50,019 bases of DNA from a virus, in IMG/VR virus record IMGVR_UViG_3300035698_027016, positions 1 to 50,019 of that record. One strand, 5' to 3'. Position 1 is the first letter of the stretch; every line of letters starts with the position of its first letter. This document shows positions 25,785-34,278 of the stretch, piece after piece. The notes below the pieces were generated by a model. That model had not been told where the DNA came from. It worked only from the letters and a program-made list of their open reading frames with translations, and searched no databases. The translations under genes and the position numbers were made by a program.

Positions 25785-28325
25785 CTATAACTCCAAAATC
25801 TTATCAAGACCAAACAGTTTGAATAAATCCATGCCCCTATCGTACCCTTCCTCAAGCACAGACTGCCGACCAACAATTAATCGTTCATCTGATAAACTCC
25901 CTCCAAATAAAAGATGAACATTATTTTTCATTTCAGTTGCTAATTCAGGCTCTATCTCAAACCCATATCTAACCTTAAATTTTAATGCTCTTAATATTAT
26001 AAGGGGGTTCTTAGAAACTACATATTTCGGATCAAAAAAGGTTCTGATAACTTTATTATTAATATCCTCAAACGAACGCTTGCATACATCGTATATTTTC
26101 CCGTTTAAAACGTCATAAACCAACATATTTATAGTAAAGTCTCTATTATATATGTCGTTATTTAAAGGAGTGGTGGGAATATTCTGCTCTCTCATTTTAG
26201 ACCTAATCTCAATAGGAGAAAAGTTCCCTTTGAAGTCTATTTTTAACCCTTTATAATAAAATGATAATGTCATTGTTCTATGATAAATTTGAGCATCTCT
26301 AACATTTAGTCTCTCAGCAACCAATCCGCCTATCTTTAAGCTTTGGTTTGGCCATGCCGCGCTAAAATCTAAGTCCTTCACAGAGCCAAGAGGACGCTGC
26401 ATATGAAGGTCTCTTGTGAAACCCCCTACCAAGTACATGTCTTTAACCCCATACTCCCCACAGGTCTCCTTAACGGCCTCAACCACCTGTCTAATAACCA
26501 TCTCTCTATTTTTATTAACACCCAATAATTTTTCTATTAACCCTTTTTTCTCTTCGTCAATATCTTTACTTACGCTAATATATTTTTCAACCTTTCGGAT
26601 GTCATCAATATCTACCTTATTTGACGCAAGCCATAGGGCATAAATACTTTCTTCGAAGTCACCCTTTACTTCTGCGGCTACAATTTGAAACCTGCCTTCA
26701 CCCTCAAAAATTTTATGAATAAATCTTAAAATATCATCTGTAACCAAAAACCGAGTACTTAATATCTTTTTATCCAAAATACTTTTCTTTGCAACTCCAA
26801 TAACCTTAAGAATTAACTTGATGTCTTTCCAGTCAACATCTCCATCATTATCCATATCGTTATTTATGCCTACTGAAGCTACAGCTAATCTACTATTTGG
26901 ATAAATGTTGTTTCCCGCCCCTGCCGCTGGATAAGGCCAACCTCTAATGTTATCTAAGACATAATACATCCCGTTAGAGTTATATGATGGGTTATATCTC
27001 GATTGCTTACGAACATCTGCCTCTTCATTTACAAAAGATTCATCTGCCTCTTCCCACTCCATAACCCTGTCTCCCATTCCCTTGAGAGTTGTTCCGTCTC
27101 CTATATCTAAATTGTTCATCCACCCAAAAGATGTAGCTTCCTTTTTCATCTTGGAACCCTTATAAGAGATTATTTTACCCCTGCTGTCTCCTGCAAGAAG
27201 CATAATGGGTTTAGGCCTTGTTTCATCTAACAAACCCTCTAACGAAGTATATGCTAGATTTTCAACATGACCCATGCTCAATATTTCTTCAATGCTATCA
27301 TGAGGGTCTAAACGCTCATTATCTCTAGTTATTTTCCTTAGTTGAAGCTCTATACTGTCATTCTCTTGGCTTAGATCGCTAGGCAAAGGGGACATAAACT
27401 GACGACCAAGTTTCTTCTCTAATGGAATACTCTGCTGCTCTTGAGATAACATGTCCCAAGGCGCTCTCCCCTGATGATTTCCGATATTATTAGACGGGAA
27501 CCTACCAGTTAAGTCAGAACCCCTTGGAGTCTCAAAAAAAGACCTTGGAGCAAAAGACTGAGCTGTTTTATACCAATTATTACCAGATGCAAAAGACCCA
27601 AATCCGACTTGAATAGGCACAAACTCTTCTGGTTCGCCTTGAAAAGAACTTTTATACCTAGAATTAATTTCATCTAATTTGTCATTTAAAAAGGTTTGCT
27701 CTGCGGCTGCTGCTCCGCCTTCATCGGCCCCCAGCCCATGCGCAGCCTCATGTACTATGGTTGCTGCCACATTAATTAGAACCAACCATTCTCTCTTCCC
27801 CTCGTCAAACACAGCACCATTACTAGTTGCTATAGATACATTTTTAGCGACATCGTCATCTACGGCACTCTTAATATCATGCATATTTAATCCAAAAGCT
27901 ACTCCACCTAAGTTCTGAAGCCTCGAACTTGCATTCTTCATATCTTGGTCAATTTGAGCCGCATCTCTTTTACCAGTAGGATCAATAGCTGTGATACTGC
28001 CATTTTCTCCACTTTCTACTTCATAACCCATGTCTGCCAATTCAATTTCTAATCTTTTATCTTTAATTGCTTCGCTAAGTTTATCAATATATACGCCATA
28101 AGCTCCAGACTTAGAAAAATCGAAAATATAAGCAACATCTCTTAAATAGTTTGAATTATGGCTATTAACTAAAGCGACTGCCTCGTCCACTCTGCTAAAA
28201 TAACTCCTTAACCTAGAAACATCTACAGCAGATGTACCTAAACTGCGAGGAGCTGCCTCTGGGATTTCTTCAGGGTGGAACCCCGCAAAATCATCCGCTA
28301 TTTTATTTATCTTACCAATTTTCAT
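25785..28325 (-). CDS. Zincin / EF-hand (dockerin-like) / CCA-type nucleotidyltransferase fusion
   Basis: 846 residues, three recognisable parts. About 1-230: helical region with VAATIVHEAAHGLGADEGG, an HExxH zinc-protease motif (His192, Glu193, His196) followed by acidic residues. About 485-505: NNDMDNDGDVDWKDIKLIL, a dockerin/EF-hand-like calcium loop. About 620-800: class II poly(A)/CCA-adding nucleotidyltransferase features: DMYLVGGFTRDL, then LGSVKDLDFSAAW (DxD metal site), and NRDFTINMLVYDV. Linkers carry K-x-A motifs (NNWYKTAQSF, MKKEATSFGW). The opening MKIGKINKIADDF resembles its neighbours. It may be processed into separate virion enzymes. What the transferase acts on is unknown: host tRNA repair or damage, or simply a degenerate relative. 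Confidence 0.78.
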   Translation of the reverse strand: MKIGKINKIADDFAGFHPEEIPEAAPRSLGTSAVDVSRLRSYFSRVDEAVALVNSHNSNYLRDVAYIFDFSKSGAYGVYIDKLSEAIKDKRLEIELADMGYEVESGENGSITAIDPTGKRDAAQIDQDMKNASSRLQNLGGVAFGLNMHDIKSAVDDDVAKNVSIATSNGAVFDEGKREWLVLINVAATIVHEAAHGLGADEGGAAAAEQTFLNDKLDEINSRYKSSFQGEPEEFVPIQVGFGSFASGNNWYKTAQSFAPRSFFETPRGSDLTGRFPSNNIGNHQGRAPWDMLSQEQQSIPLEKKLGRQFMSPLPSDLSQENDSIELQLRKITRDNERLDPHDSIEEILSMGHVENLAYTSLEGLLDETRPKPIMLLAGDSRGKIISYKGSKMKKEATSFGWMNNLDIGDGTTLKGMGDRVMEWEEADESFVNEEADVRKQSRYNPSYNSNGMYYVLDNIRGWPYPAAGAGNNIYPNSRLAVASVGINNDMDNDGDVDWKDIKLILKVIGVAKKSILDKKILSTRFLVTDDILRFIHKIFEGEGRFQIVAAEVKGDFEESIYALWLASNKVDIDDIRKVEKYISVSKDIDEEKKGLIEKLLGVNKNREMVIRQVVEAVKETCGEYGVKDMYLVGGFTRDLHMQRPLGSVKDLDFSAAWPNQSLKIGGLVAERLNVRDAQIYHRTMTLSFYYKGLKIDFKGNFSPIEIRSKMREQNIPTTPLNNDIYNRDFTINMLVYDVLNGKIYDVCKRSFEDINNKVIRTFFDPKYVVSKNPLIILRALKFKVRYGFEIEPELATEMKNNVHLLFGGSLSDERLIVGRQSVLEEGYDRGMDLFKLFGLDKILEL

Positions 28326-28381
28326 ATCTCCCCTAAATATTATTCCTTAACCTTATTCTTAGCTTCTTTAAAAAAACCCTA

Positions 28382-28417
28382 TAAAAAAAGCCAGATATCG
28401 AACAACAATATCTGGCT
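28382..28417 (-). terminator. Rho-independent terminator
   Basis: Stem AGCCAGATAT / ATATCTGGCT (389-398 with 408-417 of this kilobase) around a 9-base loop, followed on the minus strand by CTTTTTTTAT. It ends the transcript that finishes with the DUF2997-like gene. Confidence 0.9.
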
Positions 28418-28437
28418 CGTCATTAAGTGGTGAAAGG

Positions 28438-28743
28438 CTAGGCGTTGAGTCTTAAGGCCCTTTTCCCTTTGTTCTTGTTTTGACTTGCAGTATTTCGATT
28501 TTTCATATTAGGATTATTGACTATTTGGTTCTGTATTTGGTTTTCCTTTTCGCTATAATACTCGTCCGTATAATCATTATCGTCTACAGAACCTATATCT
28601 TCAAAAAGATCATCCATTAACTCGTCATCTTTTTCTAGCTGACACGATGTTTTAGGCCCATGACCTACAACTTTACGTTTATAACTCCCATCCCTTTCGT
28701 CTATCTCTATTTCTACTTCAACATAACCTTCTGGGATATTCAT
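28438..28743 (-). CDS. DUF2997-like small protein
   Basis: 101 residues. The first half (YVEVEIEIDERDGSYKRKVV, then GHGPKTSCQLEKDDELMDDL) has the DUF2997 pattern: short beta strands, Gly-x-Gly, a Cys, then an acidic helix ending in a small Gly-containing turn (EDIGSV). The second half is Asn/Gln/Lys-rich and disordered (NQIVNNPNMKNRNTASQNKN). DUF2997 genes commonly accompany Ycf35/DUF1257 genes in bacteria, and the neighbour upstream is DUF1257-like. AGGAG precedes the ATG, and a strong terminator follows. Function unknown. Confidence 0.65.
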   Translation of the reverse strand: MNIPEGYVEVEIEIDERDGSYKRKVVGHGPKTSCQLEKDDELMDDLFEDIGSVDDNDYTDEYYSEKENQIQNQIVNNPNMKNRNTASQNKNKGKRALRLNA

Positions 28744-28752
28744 TAAATTCTC

Positions 28753-29217
28753 CTAGGCCTTTATTTTGTGCTTGTCTTGAACAGGGGTAATCATTCTAAT
28801 GTATTTTTTCCCATTTTTAGAAAATTCTGCTGTTTGCTTATTTTTACCCTTATTAGCAATACTTTTAACTTTCAATGCCGCAACAGCCGCTTTAAGTTTT
28901 CCACCTATATTTTTTGCTTTTTTAGGAATTCCAGATTCGTCAACAAGAATACTCCATGTGCCATCCTCATTTTTGATAATGCCCATGTCGCTATAAATCA
29001 TACCAGTCGCCTTTTTATGTTTGGGATTTGCGCAACCTGGAACAACTAAATGATAGGTCTTACTATCTTTTTTGCCTTGATAATTATATAAAAAAAGAGA
29101 ACCCTCTTTTGATGTTACGATACTATGCTCCCACTCTTCAACAACTTCTATTAAGGCTTTTCTCAACAGGTTTAACGAACATTTAAGTTTAATCTCTCCA
29201 GACTGCCAACGGCTCAT
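28753..29217 (-). CDS. Ycf35/DUF1257-like protein
   Basis: 154 residues. It opens MSRWQSGEIKLKCSLNLLRK with a following helix (ALIEVVEEW), matching the DUF1257 start (short strand, 'lkdlelLkkaL' helix), and has SDMGIIKNEDGTWSILVDES, the D-x-G...n-DGt-y-x-x-v-D signature. The C-terminal half is basic (KNIGGKLKAAVAALKVKSIA, KNGKKYIRMITP). AGGAAATACA precedes the ATG. It is 9 bases upstream of the DUF2997-like gene. In bacteria and plastids these families occur beside Ycf46-type ATPases, one of which appears to be at 20768-22603. Function unknown. Confidence 0.65.
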   Translation of the reverse strand: MSRWQSGEIKLKCSLNLLRKALIEVVEEWEHSIVTSKEGSLFLYNYQGKKDSKTYHLVVPGCANPKHKKATGMIYSDMGIIKNEDGTWSILVDESGIPKKAKNIGGKLKAAVAALKVKSIANKGKNKQTAEFSKNGKKYIRMITPVQDKHKIKA

Positions 29218-29235
29218 TGTATTTCCTCATATTAA

Positions 29236-30303
29236 CTAAATGACTTTATTCTTTCTAAGAAAATTTTCAATATACGAAGCAGGAAGCGCTGCATTTAACC
29301 CATACACCCCTTCTTGTGATACAATTAATGTTACGAGTCCCACAACGCTTCCGTCACTCTCTTTAATTATAGGACCTCCGCTATTCCCAGGGAGTATTGA
29401 GGCATCTATAAACATATAACTAGGGGCATTTTGATAAGAATATACATTTCTATCAAGAGAACCCAGCATCCCGCTGGACACCTCGTTCTCAAACCCATGA
29501 GGACTTCCTATTGAAAAAATATCCTCTCCTATCCGATAAGTTGAATTTACCACAAAAGACTCACAATCTACAGTTGCTTTTAACAAGGCTATATCCCATT
29601 CCAGATTATAATCAACCAATGTTGCGTTATAAACAGCTCCATCCTGAACCAACCTTATCTTTCTGTTTTGCCCAAAATTACTGATTGCCCCAATGTTATT
29701 TTTATCATACTTAGAGACTACATGAGAGCATGTCACAAAATAATTAGGAGCAACACAAAACGCAGCACCTGTTTCTTTAACTCCTTTAATTACGTCTATC
29801 GATTCAACCATGAAAACCTTATCCATGGACTCTGCGATAGTTAAAACTTTGTCCTTTTGTGCTACTCTATTCACGCGAGAAACCTGAATCCCCTTAGACT
29901 TAACCTTCTCTTTATATTGTTGTGCTAGAGAAAAAGAAGGAAAAGTTACAGCTCCTCCGTTCATAATCACTTGCCATACTTCAGGGGTCGCCAATGGAAT
30001 GTCTTGAAGTAATTTTTGTCTAGAATAAAAGTCTTTTTTTCTTCTCTCTTGCTCCCAAAATTGCTCCTGAGCTTTATAATCGCTACCCTTTGACTTATAC
30101 GAACCTGGTTGCGCCTCTTCCCCTTCGCTCCAATCACCACCCCCGCCTGGTAATTTATACTTTCTCCCATCAAATACTATGTCCTGTATAGTAATAACGT
30201 TATTTGTAGGGATAACAGATTTATCTGTAGGGGGGGAAAGACAAGTTTGACCATCTTGGTTAACGTGATTGTCAAACGGCATAAATGTTCTGGCTATTTT
30301 CAT
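29236..30303 (-). CDS. Trypsin-like (HtrA-type) serine protease
   Basis: 355 residues. A ~160-residue N-terminal region (MKIARTFMPFDNHVNQDG, a Gly-rich segment, a helix-rich part ending RVNRVAQKDKV) precedes a trypsin-fold domain with a complete triad: His194 in FVTCSHVVS, Asp237 in EWDIALLK and Ser308 in LPGNSGGPI. Spacing and motifs resemble the protease domain of HtrA/DegP, but no PDZ domain follows and there is no signal peptide, so it should act in the cytoplasm or inside the virion. The K-x-A-like opening is shared with neighbours. Possible jobs: maturation of virion proteins in addition to the prohead protease, or attack on host proteins after injection. Confidence 0.88.
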   Translation of the reverse strand: MKIARTFMPFDNHVNQDGQTCLSPPTDKSVIPTNNVITIQDIVFDGRKYKLPGGGGDWSEGEEAQPGSYKSKGSDYKAQEQFWEQERRKKDFYSRQKLLQDIPLATPEVWQVIMNGGAVTFPSFSLAQQYKEKVKSKGIQVSRVNRVAQKDKVLTIAESMDKVFMVESIDVIKGVKETGAAFCVAPNYFVTCSHVVSKYDKNNIGAISNFGQNRKIRLVQDGAVYNATLVDYNLEWDIALLKATVDCESFVVNSTYRIGEDIFSIGSPHGFENEVSSGMLGSLDRNVYSYQNAPSYMFIDASILPGNSGGPIIKESDGSVVGLVTLIVSQEGVYGLNAALPASYIENFLRKNKVI

Positions 30304-30337
30304 GACTTATTTTTCAAGAGCGACTGGCCAAAACCCT

Positions 30338-31177
30338 TTATAATTCTACAAATGTATCATCCTGATCGCCACCCTTATCTTCAGCACTAATCTCTTCATT
30401 AGTTTCATCTGAAATATCATCTAAAAAAGCGTTTCCCTTTTCGTCAAGAGTATCTTTTTCTTCAACAATATCTCTATCAATAAATGGATCTGCAGCCTTA
30501 GCAACTGCACTCTCTGGGATAACACTATTTTTCATCTCTTTTTGGGTTGCAGACTTACCAGTAAAAATTGTTGCCTCTCTGCCCATCTGCTCGTTAATTG
30601 GCAATTCTTTTTCATCAATATTTGAAGATCCTGATATTAGTTCTCTTTCTTCTTTTTCCTCTTCTTCCAACTTTTCCATTGCCTCTACAGATGCCCTAGT
30701 AGCCTCTGATTCATTAAAATCTGTATATGCGTCTTTTGTCATAGCCGATTCAACTGGCTGACCATCTTCACCTGCAACAATTATCCGAGAAGACTCTGTT
30801 GGGTCCTCTTTTGTAGATTCCTTGTCCTTATTTTTAGATCCTCTTGGACGCCCTCTTCTACGCTTAATAGGCTTAGGTCCATTTTTCTCTTCCTTAGGTT
30901 CTTCCTTAGGTTCTTCCTTAGGTTCTTCCTTAGGTTCTTCCTTAGGTTCTGGAGTAAGTTCTGGAGTAAGTTCTGGAGTAGGTTCTACAACTTTAGGCCT
31001 TTTAACCTTAATTAAGCCTGCCTTTTCAAGCACACTAATCTCATTATTCTTGTGTACAGTGTCCATCTCAACTGTTGCTGTTTCTTTGCCATGTAAATTA
31101 AGCTTAGCACCACTACTAACGTCGATGTCATTAAAAGTTATTGTGGATTCAGTTATACCTGTGATTTCAATTCTCAT
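30338..31177 (-). CDS. Unknown protein with KEEP repeats and AT-hook-like motif
   Basis: 279 residues. An N-terminal ~55-residue beta-rich domain (MRIEITGITESTITFNDIDV, LNLHGKETATVEM) is followed by ELTPELTPEP and five KEEP repeats, then KRRRGRPRGSKNK, an AT-hook-like GRP core that could bind the minor groove of AT-rich DNA. The rest is acidic and disordered, with K-x-A sites (AVAKAADPF). The RBS is AGGAG; a TGTATAAT box lies 45 bases upstream. It might be an internal, DNA-associated head protein or tail-related protein. Not recognised as a family. Confidence 0.7.
   Translation of the reverse strand: MRIEITGITESTITFNDIDVSSGAKLNLHGKETATVEMDTVHKNNEISVLEKAGLIKVKRPKVVEPTPELTPELTPEPKEEPKEEPKEEPKEEPKEEKNGPKPIKRRRGRPRGSKNKDKESTKEDPTESSRIIVAGEDGQPVESAMTKDAYTDFNESEATRASVEAMEKLEEEEKEERELISGSSNIDEKELPINEQMGREATIFTGKSATQKEMKNSVIPESAVAKAADPFIDRDIVEEKDTLDEKGNAFLDDISDETNEEISAEDKGGDQDDTFVEL
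30888..30983 (-). repeat. 12-bp coding minisatellite
   Basis: Five direct copies of a 12-base unit (30888-30947, encoding KEEP) are followed by three copies of a related 12-base unit (30948-30983, encoding ELTP/EPTP). The copies are nearly identical at the DNA level, so the array is young and likely variable in length. Confidence 0.9.
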
Positions 31178-31221
31178 AATTTCTCCTATATTTGTTCTGT
31201 CTATAAATTAAAGATACAACC

Positions 31222-31229
31222 ATTATACA
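31222..31229 (-). promoter_or_regulatory. TGTATAAT promoter box before the KEEP-repeat gene
   Basis: TGTATAAT on the minus strand with a weak -35 (TTTTCA, 4 of 6 consensus bases) 17 bases upstream. It lies about 45 bases before the start codon in a 96-base gap. Confidence 0.55.
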
Positions 31230-31273
31230 GTTTTTTGATTGTTTTGAAAATATAAGAAATATATTAACTTAAT

Positions 31274-31972
31274 TTAGGCGTTCTCTAAATAAACCAAACT
31301 AATATGGTTTTTTGCTAAAGAGTTTTTAATTTTGGTTTTGACTTGCCTTTTTTCAGAATTTGATAAATTTACAGCAACTTCTTCTAGCAAATCATATATT
31401 TCCTGATTTGCATTGTTTACATTAAAATCACTAATGTCATCCCCAACTTGAAATCTATTTAAAAAGTCATTACACGCTTTTGAAATCTTCGCTTTACTGT
31501 CTTTATCTTCTTTCACGGCAAAAACGTTTTTCTTAACTGAAGATGAAGAAAAGCGATTATAGCCTGAAGAAACTATAAAACTAATCACCCCTGCATACAG
31601 TTTGTCAGTAATTAAAGCATCTTTGTCAATATTTAGCCTGTGGTCTTGATTTACAAACTGAACAACCTTATCTAATAAGCCCTCTTCTATCAAACGATCT
31701 ATTTCAGAAGAATCATTTGCCCCATCAACCCTAACAATTCCTGTCAACATTAAAGACCCATCATTAGCTTCTATCTCTACGGGGAGATTGCTTGCGCTTC
31801 TAGTTAAACTAATTGGATCTAAATAATAAATATCTAAATCATTTAAAGCGGGGGTGTCATCTTGCTCAATTTCTTCAAATGTAAAATTTTGCAACTCCTC
31901 CTCTTCCTGAAGTAGATTGTTTTCAAGTTTTTCTGCTATAGTGATTATATTCATATTTTGTATATTCCACAT
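31274..31972 (-). CDS. Unknown protein upstream of the KEEP-repeat gene
   Basis: 232 residues from the first ATG; an alternative ATG at 31954 (MNIITIAEKLENN) has GTGGA 11 bases upstream and may be the true start. The N-terminal part is acidic (LLQEEEELQNFTFEEIEQDD), the centre contains IEANDGSLMLTGIVRVDGAN, and the C-terminal half is helical (FLNRFQVGDDISDF, VAVNLSNSEKRQVKTKIKNS). No known domain, signal peptide or membrane segment. It lies between the terminase region and the accessory block on the same strand. Confidence 0.65.
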   Translation of the reverse strand: MWNIQNMNIITIAEKLENNLLQEEEELQNFTFEEIEQDDTPALNDLDIYYLDPISLTRSASNLPVEIEANDGSLMLTGIVRVDGANDSSEIDRLIEEGLLDKVVQFVNQDHRLNIDKDALITDKLYAGVISFIVSSGYNRFSSSSVKKNVFAVKEDKDSKAKISKACNDFLNRFQVGDDISDFNVNNANQEIYDLLEEVAVNLSNSEKRQVKTKIKNSLAKNHISLVYLENA

Positions 31973-32006
31973 TTAATTTCAACAAAAATGCTACAACCTT
32001 CTGAAA

Positions 32007-32423
32007 TTAGGCAAGATCAAGGTCGTTTTTACTTTTGTTTATTTCCCACCACCTAAGTCCTGCAGGTGTTTTGGAGGCTGTCTCATAGGGTTCATCTTCT
32101 ACTGGACTATTAAGCAGTCTTTTTTCCTCTAACTTGCCAATGTCGCCTTCATATGCACTAGGGTTCCTATACTGACCATCAAAACTCGCTTTTTTAGTAT
32201 CTAGGCCCCTTTCAGTAATCATAAAATCGTTAGAAGCCTTTCTGTTTTGATTCAATAAACCCTCTAAAGTGGTGTTTGGTTCTCCAACTCTATTCCCCTC
32301 TAACTGAGACTCGTTAATAGTATCAGGCTCAACGTTACCTTTATTCTCTTCGTTCAAACGATACTCAATCATATCGTCTCCATTGACCTTACGATAGTCT
32401 TTTAAATTAAACTTACTTGTCAT
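32007..32423 (-). CDS. Small hydrophilic protein with TExQL-type repeats
   Basis: 138 residues, very hydrophilic, probably unfolded. It repeats short units like TINESQLEGNRVG, TTLEGLLNQNRKA and MITERGLDTKKA, which resemble the TEKQL repeats in the scaffold part of the prohead protease fusion. It contains K-A-S sites (RKASNDF, KKASFDG) and ends ETASKTPAGLRWWEINKSK. AGGAG precedes the ATG. Shared repeats suggest the two proteins work together in head assembly, but this is inference. Confidence 0.65.
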   Translation of the reverse strand: MTSKFNLKDYRKVNGDDMIEYRLNEENKGNVEPDTINESQLEGNRVGEPNTTLEGLLNQNRKASNDFMITERGLDTKKASFDGQYRNPSAYEGDIGKLEEKRLLNSPVEDEPYETASKTPAGLRWWEINKSKNDLDLA

Positions 32424-32499
32424 TTTATTCTCCTAAAAGTTATAACTAGACACCTTATTTTAATTATTCCAATAAAAATAAAGTTTATCCTTTTTATTT

Positions 32500-34278
32500 T
32501 TATCTTAGCCTTCCAAGATCTACAGTTACTGGAGCTGGTAATGGGGTGTGAATAATATTTGTAGCCGAACTCGCAGCTCCTGCTAAACAGTCAATAACAT
32601 CATCTGTTGAAGCATCGGCATATTTGTCCTTCACTAAAGTATACCCTCTTTGTGTAGGCCTATATTTCAAACATTTCATTTCTAAAATTAACCTATGGTC
32701 ATCATATATCCATAGCTCTGGAGACGGCTGATGACCCATCATTTCCCTTAAATTATTATAAATCTTCATTTTAAAAGCTCTATTATATGAATATTCACGA
32801 GTCCTAAATCCTGATTTTCTAATAAACTCCAAACTATGACCTGAATTATACTGGTCGTATGTAGTAAGAACAGGTCTATACGTCCTGCATATTGACACAA
32901 CCTCTTTATCTACCTCATTGAACTGAATCCCCAACCCAGGAATAGGATTCCAAACCCAGATATGGGCTAACCTAACACGAATTCTTTTTCTTCGCTCGTG
33001 GTCTCTATATAGTTCTCTTGCAACCAAAACAGCCACATATCTATCCCCGTTTTTAGCGGGATCAACATGAAGATAATAATGATATTTCGGATCAGGCTTA
33101 GTCATTGGAAGGCAACCATTAAGAACTCCACCTTCCAATGAACGGCTAATTAAATCCTCTGGAAAATAATTGCCATACATCCCACTTTTTGCCCACTGCC
33201 CCCCATACTCTACCGCAAACCCATCTGGATTTCTTTTTCTTTTAGCCTCTAAGCTTTCATATGTAACATGAGGGTTGACATCCCATGTCGGCAATTGGTA
33301 TGCCAGCATTTCATCTGTAGTTTCAGCAGTATTAAATAAGTCATAAAAAATACCGCTCGTCCCGCCTGGAGAAGAAATGCATACGATTCTATCGTGCCCG
33401 TACTCAACAAAATGAGAAACGGATGGCTCTAAGTCATTGTAGAACTGAGAACCAGTAACCTTTCCCGTGTCATCGTAGAATGCTAATTCATCAAATAAAA
33501 GAAGTATAGCGTTATGCCCACGAAGTGTTTTAGGATTGCTATGCCCACAAATAATACGAATAGGGGCCTTAATAGCTAGCGCATTCCCGCCCTTCTTTAT
33601 TTTTTCAATTTCCCTGTTCGTATACAGCCCTATCTCTTGAGTTGTGCCATACGCAATCCTCCCTTGAAAAATAGGAGCGTCTTCTATTCGGTCACTTATG
33701 GCTCCGAACAAATGCCCAGCCTGTTTTTGAGACAAGGCAACGTTGATAATAACAATTTCAGACCCAAAAGGCAAACCATAATAAGAATGAGGATCTCCAT
33801 CATTTATAGTTATTAATTTATAGACTTCATATGCGGTTATAACGGATGCTAAAATGGTCTTACTAGCTCTTCGTCCTAACACTAAATGTAACTTCCTAAA
33901 AGGAATCCTGTCTTCTTCTTCAGTTTGTTCTTGTTTTCTTATTTTACGAATAACTTGATCACAACTTTTTTCATAAATCATTTCGTCTAAAAGCTCGTCT
34001 TCTTCGTTTTCTTTCAGCCATCCCCACTCCTCTTTGCTTAAAGACACCCCTTCATTACCAAGAGTCCCCATGTAAAATGTTTTCAGAATTGTTCTTTGAG
34101 ATAGAAATAAATCAAAGTTATGAGCTGGCAAGTTTAGATACCTTGGGTCATCACAAAAAGTAATAATATCAACAATATCAGTATCTGCTATTCTAGAACC
34201 TTGTCCCTCTTGACTACTTTGGATCTGTTCAATCGCAGCAAGTAATGGATTTAATTTTTGTTCTTTTTTAGCCTGCAT
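32500..34278 (-). CDS. terL: Terminase large subunit
   Basis: 592 residues from the ATG at 34278 (GGAG 4 bases upstream); a TTG at 34320 could add 14 residues but has no ribosome site. The ATPase domain has a Walker A-like LGRRASKT (about 134-141), Walker B ILLLFDELAF (about 258-267) and a motif III-like region VCISSPGG. The nuclease domain has the acidic residues expected of the RNase H fold: HVDPAKNGDRY, LTTYDQYNSG and STDDVIDCLAG. It packages DNA into the prohead by docking to the portal. No intein, unlike the portal and protease. It overlaps the NHL-protein gene upstream by 11 bases. An ATG choice that gives tight coupling is typical here. Confidence 0.95.
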   Translation of the reverse strand: MQAKKEQKLNPLLAAIEQIQSSQEGQGSRIADTDIVDIITFCDDPRYLNLPAHNFDLFLSQRTILKTFYMGTLGNEGVSLSKEEWGWLKENEEDELLDEMIYEKSCDQVIRKIRKQEQTEEEDRIPFRKLHLVLGRRASKTILASVITAYEVYKLITINDGDPHSYYGLPFGSEIVIINVALSQKQAGHLFGAISDRIEDAPIFQGRIAYGTTQEIGLYTNREIEKIKKGGNALAIKAPIRIICGHSNPKTLRGHNAILLLFDELAFYDDTGKVTGSQFYNDLEPSVSHFVEYGHDRIVCISSPGGTSGIFYDLFNTAETTDEMLAYQLPTWDVNPHVTYESLEAKRKRNPDGFAVEYGGQWAKSGMYGNYFPEDLISRSLEGGVLNGCLPMTKPDPKYHYYLHVDPAKNGDRYVAVLVARELYRDHERRKRIRVRLAHIWVWNPIPGLGIQFNEVDKEVVSICRTYRPVLTTYDQYNSGHSLEFIRKSGFRTREYSYNRAFKMKIYNNLREMMGHQPSPELWIYDDHRLILEMKCLKYRPTQRGYTLVKDKYADASTDDVIDCLAGAASSATNIIHTPLPAPVTVDLGRLR

